Under the pieces are notes generated by a model, which was given only the letters and a program-made list of their open reading frames with translations, made no database searches and had not been told where the DNA came from. Position numbers and translations under genes: made by a program. From Acidobacteriota bacterium (GTDB lineage: Bacteria; Acidobacteriota; Thermoanaerobaculia; UBA5066), in NCBI GenBank assembly GCA_016789625.1, contig JAEUQS010000484.1:1-7755 (forward strand): DNA of 7,755 nt, in the 5' to 3' direction. This document shows positions 6,148 to 7,755 of the stretch, piece by piece. The number at the start of each line of letters is the position of its first letter. Positions within the stretch are counted from its first letter, which is position 1.

Positions 6148-6610
6148 GGATCGCGATCTGGCCCGAGTGGTACGCCTGATGCTGCGCGAGGCCCGACAGC
6201 ATGTCCGCGAAGGTGACCCCGGTTCCGAGCGGGGCGTCCCGCGAGCCCCCGACCTGCTCCCGGAGGCGCGCCTCGGGAAAGGTCTCCACCGCGGCCGCGA
6301 GCGCGGCGAGGGCCATGCCCAGCCCCTCGATGGCCTTCTGCCAGGCGACATCGCGGTCGTCGAGGAGGAACGGCCAGTCCCCTTCCTTGGGGGTTCCGGG
6401 CGGATGCCCCTCGAGCCGCCGGGCCACCTCGCGGGTCCAGGCCGTCATGTGGAGCACCAGCTCCCACGCGCCGTGAGCCCCGGGTAGCGGCTTCGCGAAG
6501 GCCTGAGAGGCCGTGAGGTCCAGAAGGAGGCTCTTCGTCGAAGGACCGTGCCACGGATCCCCGTCGAAGGAGCTCCGGATGTCGTCTGCCAGGCGTTGCC
6601 GCTCGTTCAT
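6125..6610 (-). CDS. DinB-like four-helix-bundle metal-binding protein
   Basis: A 161-aa probably cytoplasmic protein of the DinB/YfiT-type superfamily. The three metal-ligand histidines of the fold are visible: H54 in LVLHMTAWTREV, and H144/H148 in the final helix QHQAYHSGQIAILRKAL. The HxxxHxGQ arrangement close to the C terminus is characteristic. Relatives include thiol-dependent S-transferases (bacillithiol, mycothiol) and many uncharacterised damage-linked proteins; the specific activity cannot be assigned. The ATG at 6610 is preceded by GAGGG with 4-base spacing, so the start is well supported. It is divergent from the propeller gene (39 bases between starts) and convergent with the glycosylase gene, its stop lying inside that gene's last codons. 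Confidence 0.88.
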   Translation of the reverse strand: MNERQRLADDIRSSFDGDPWHGPSTKSLLLDLTASQAFAKPLPGAHGAWELVLHMTAWTREVARRLEGHPPGTPKEGDWPFLLDDRDVAWQKAIEGLGMALAALAAAVETFPEARLREQVGGSRDAPLGTGVTFADMLSGLAQHQAYHSGQIAILRKALGK

Positions 6611-6649
6611 TCGTCCCTCGAGAAGAGGCGGTAGGATGCCAGAAGCCCG
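6611..6649. promoter_or_regulatory. 39-bp divergent intergenic region with ribosome sites and a 5-codon leader ORF
   Basis: Minus strand: GAGGG (plus 6619-6615) precedes the DinB-like ATG by 4 bases. Plus strand: GAGG (6625-6628) sits 7 bases before an ATG at 6636 that opens a five-codon ORF (M-P-E-A-R) whose TGA (6651-6653) overlaps the propeller gene's ATG as ATGA. The propeller gene's own ribosome site is weaker (GAAG, 6642-6645). TAGGAT at 6632-6637 is a poor -10 candidate. No convincing -35 box is seen for either direction. Confidence 0.35.
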
Positions 6650-7755
6650 ATGAAGTTTGCGATGCGGACCGGCCTCGTGCTGGGTCTTCTCCTGCGGTTC
6701 TCGTTGGCAGCCGCCCCGCCCTCTGCCGCGACGCATCCCCGCTTCGAGGTCCTCGGCGACCCCGAGGGGCTCCCGCAGAACTCGGTGAGGGATCTGGCGT
6801 TCGATTCGCGCGGCTACCTGTGGGCCGCGACGCAGGGCGGCGCTGCCTACTACAACGGCCGGCGCTGGACGACGGTGCGGCCTTCCGGACCCGCCGCCCT
6901 CTCGGACCTGAAATCGCTCTTCGCGGGACGCGACGGCACGCTCTACATGGGCTCCGTGAGCGCCGGTCTCGCGGTGCGCGATCCGGCCGGCACCTTCTCG
7001 ATTCACACCAAGGCCTCGGGAGCGCTTCCCGACGATTCGGTGAACGCGTTTCTGGAAAGGCCGGGGGCCTCGGGCGCCGAGCTCTGGGTCGCCACCGGGC
7101 ACGGGCTCGCGAAGCTCTCCGGCGGCGCGTTCACGCGCTTTCCGGCCGGGGAGAACGGGCTCCCCCGCGGGGCCGCCCGCGCGCTCGCCGAAACGGTGGA
7201 GTCCGGAGAGCGCATGCTCTGGGTGGGCACCGAGAACGGGCTCGCCTACCGCAGCGGGGAGGCCTTCCACACCGGGAGCGAGAGCGGGGAGCTGCCGAAG
7301 GATCCGGTGAACACCGTCCTGCCGAGCTCGAGCGCCGCCGGCGGCCTCTACGTGGGCACGGAGGCCGGGGGGCTGTTCCTCGTGAGGGACCTTCGGAGCC
7401 TTCCGCTCACCGGCCTCCCGGGTGATGCGATCCTGTGCCTCTCCGAGGTGGAGCTCTCCGGCCGGACGCTCCTCTTCGCGGGCACGGCGCGCGGTGACCT
7501 CTACGCGTGCGAGGGTCTGGCGTGCACGCCGTATGCGCGGCGCGCCATCGACCTCCCCGGCAACGCGATCCAGAAGATCCTCCCGAGCGGCGCCGGCAGC
7601 GTCGTCTTCGTCGCGACGCAGGGGAGCGGGCTCCTCACGCACCGGCTGGGCGGTTTCCGCGCGCTCGACATGCGGCACGGCCTCTCCTCGAACATGGTCT
7701 ACGCGCTGGCCGAGGTGCCGGGTGCGAGTCCGGGCGAGAAGGACCTGTGGATCGG
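6650..7755 (+). CDS. Secreted beta-propeller sensor protein (two-component regulator propeller repeats), 3' end cut off
   Basis: The first 368 residues of a protein running off the right edge. It starts MKFAMRTGLVLGLLL, with a signal peptide over about 1-27 (hydrophobic core 8-22). The rest is a series of about 40-residue blades of the 'two-component regulator propeller' type, each with a turn like GLPxxxV, a strand, and W/Y-x-(G/A)T-xxGL. Blades lie at about 40-77 (GLPQNSVRDLAF, YLWAATQGG), 86-121, 125-165 (LWVATGHGLA), 170-207 (LWVGTENGLA), 213-248 (LYVGTEAGGL), 256-297, 302-339 (FVATQGSGLL) and from 343 (GLSSNMVYALAE). Such propellers usually form the periplasmic input of one-protein hybrid histidine kinases, diguanylate cyclases or SpoIIE-type phosphatases. 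The output domain would lie outside the window, so its nature is unknown. The ATG at 6650 was preferred over the in-frame ATG at 6662 because it gives a fuller n-region. Confidence 0.85.
   Translation, partial: MKFAMRTGLVLGLLLRFSLAAAPPSAATHPRFEVLGDPEGLPQNSVRDLAFDSRGYLWAATQGGAAYYNGRRWTTVRPSGPAALSDLKSLFAGRDGTLYMGSVSAGLAVRDPAGTFSIHTKASGALPDDSVNAFLERPGASGAELWVATGHGLAKLSGGAFTRFPAGENGLPRGAARALAETVESGERMLWVGTENGLAYRSGEAFHTGSESGELPKDPVNTVLPSSSAAGGLYVGTEAGGLFLVRDLRSLPLTGLPGDAILCLSEVELSGRTLLFAGTARGDLYACEGLACTPYARRAIDLPGNAIQKILPSGAGSVVFVATQGSGLLTHRLGGFRALDMRHGLSSNMVYALAEVPGASPGEKDLWI

Noticed and set aside
6611..7678. Upstream extension of the DinB-like minus-strand frame
   Set aside because: It is antisense to the propeller gene and of low complexity; the ATG at 6610 has a good ribosome site and gives the normal family length.
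1..7755. Search for tRNA, rRNA, CRISPR, insertion sequence or direct-repeat structure
   Set aside because: Nothing recognisable by eye; the sequence is continuous protein-coding DNA with gaps of under 40 bases.

Overview
The window is a compact, high-GC (by eye about 70%) stretch of bacterial chromosome with eight protein-coding genes and almost no intergenic DNA. It uses GTG and TTG as well as ATG starts, and many genes overlap by 4 bases. I see no rRNA, tRNA, CRISPR array or insertion sequence. The organism cannot be fixed from sequence alone. GC-rich coding, signal-peptide-bearing peptidoglycan enzymes and a large 'two-component regulator propeller' protein would suit an Acidobacteriota-like or similar GC-rich Gram-negative lineage, but that is a weak inference.

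Layout. The minus strand from 4324 down to 1 carries one tightly packed operon, read right to left. First is an exported two-enzyme protein: a signal peptide, two SH3-like domains, an NlpC/P60 peptidase and a serine beta-lactamase-like domain (4324-2576). Next come a 12-helix MFS permease (2579-1368), pxpB (1371-766) and pxpC (769 to beyond the left edge). Each junction is a 4-base stop/start overlap (GTGA, GTGA, ATGA), so the four genes should be translationally coupled. Diverging from this operon across only 33 bases is a plus-strand gene for a Tat-exported enolase-superfamily dipeptide epimerase (4358-5485). It is coupled through a TTGA overlap to a type-5 uracil-DNA glycosylase (5482-6147). 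The glycosylase converges with a small DinB-like metal-binding protein on the minus strand (6610-6125), overlapping it by 23 bases. Diverging from that is a secreted beta-propeller sensor protein (6650 to beyond the right edge).

How the genes may work together. NlpC/P60 peptidases of the YkfC type cut murein peptides after D-Glu and release L-Ala-D-Glu. Dipeptide epimerases turn this into L-Ala-L-Glu, and PxpABC opens 5-oxoproline (cyclised glutamate) to glutamate. Together with a permease, this looks like a murein-peptide / glutamate-derivative scavenging locus. Its unusual points are that the first two enzymes both carry export signals, that the peptidase is fused to a beta-lactamase-like serine hydrolase, and that the permease sits between the exported enzyme and the oxoprolinase subunits. 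pxpA, the third oxoprolinase component, is not in the window and may lie just beyond the left edge. The glycosylase, DinB-like and propeller genes appear to be unrelated neighbours.
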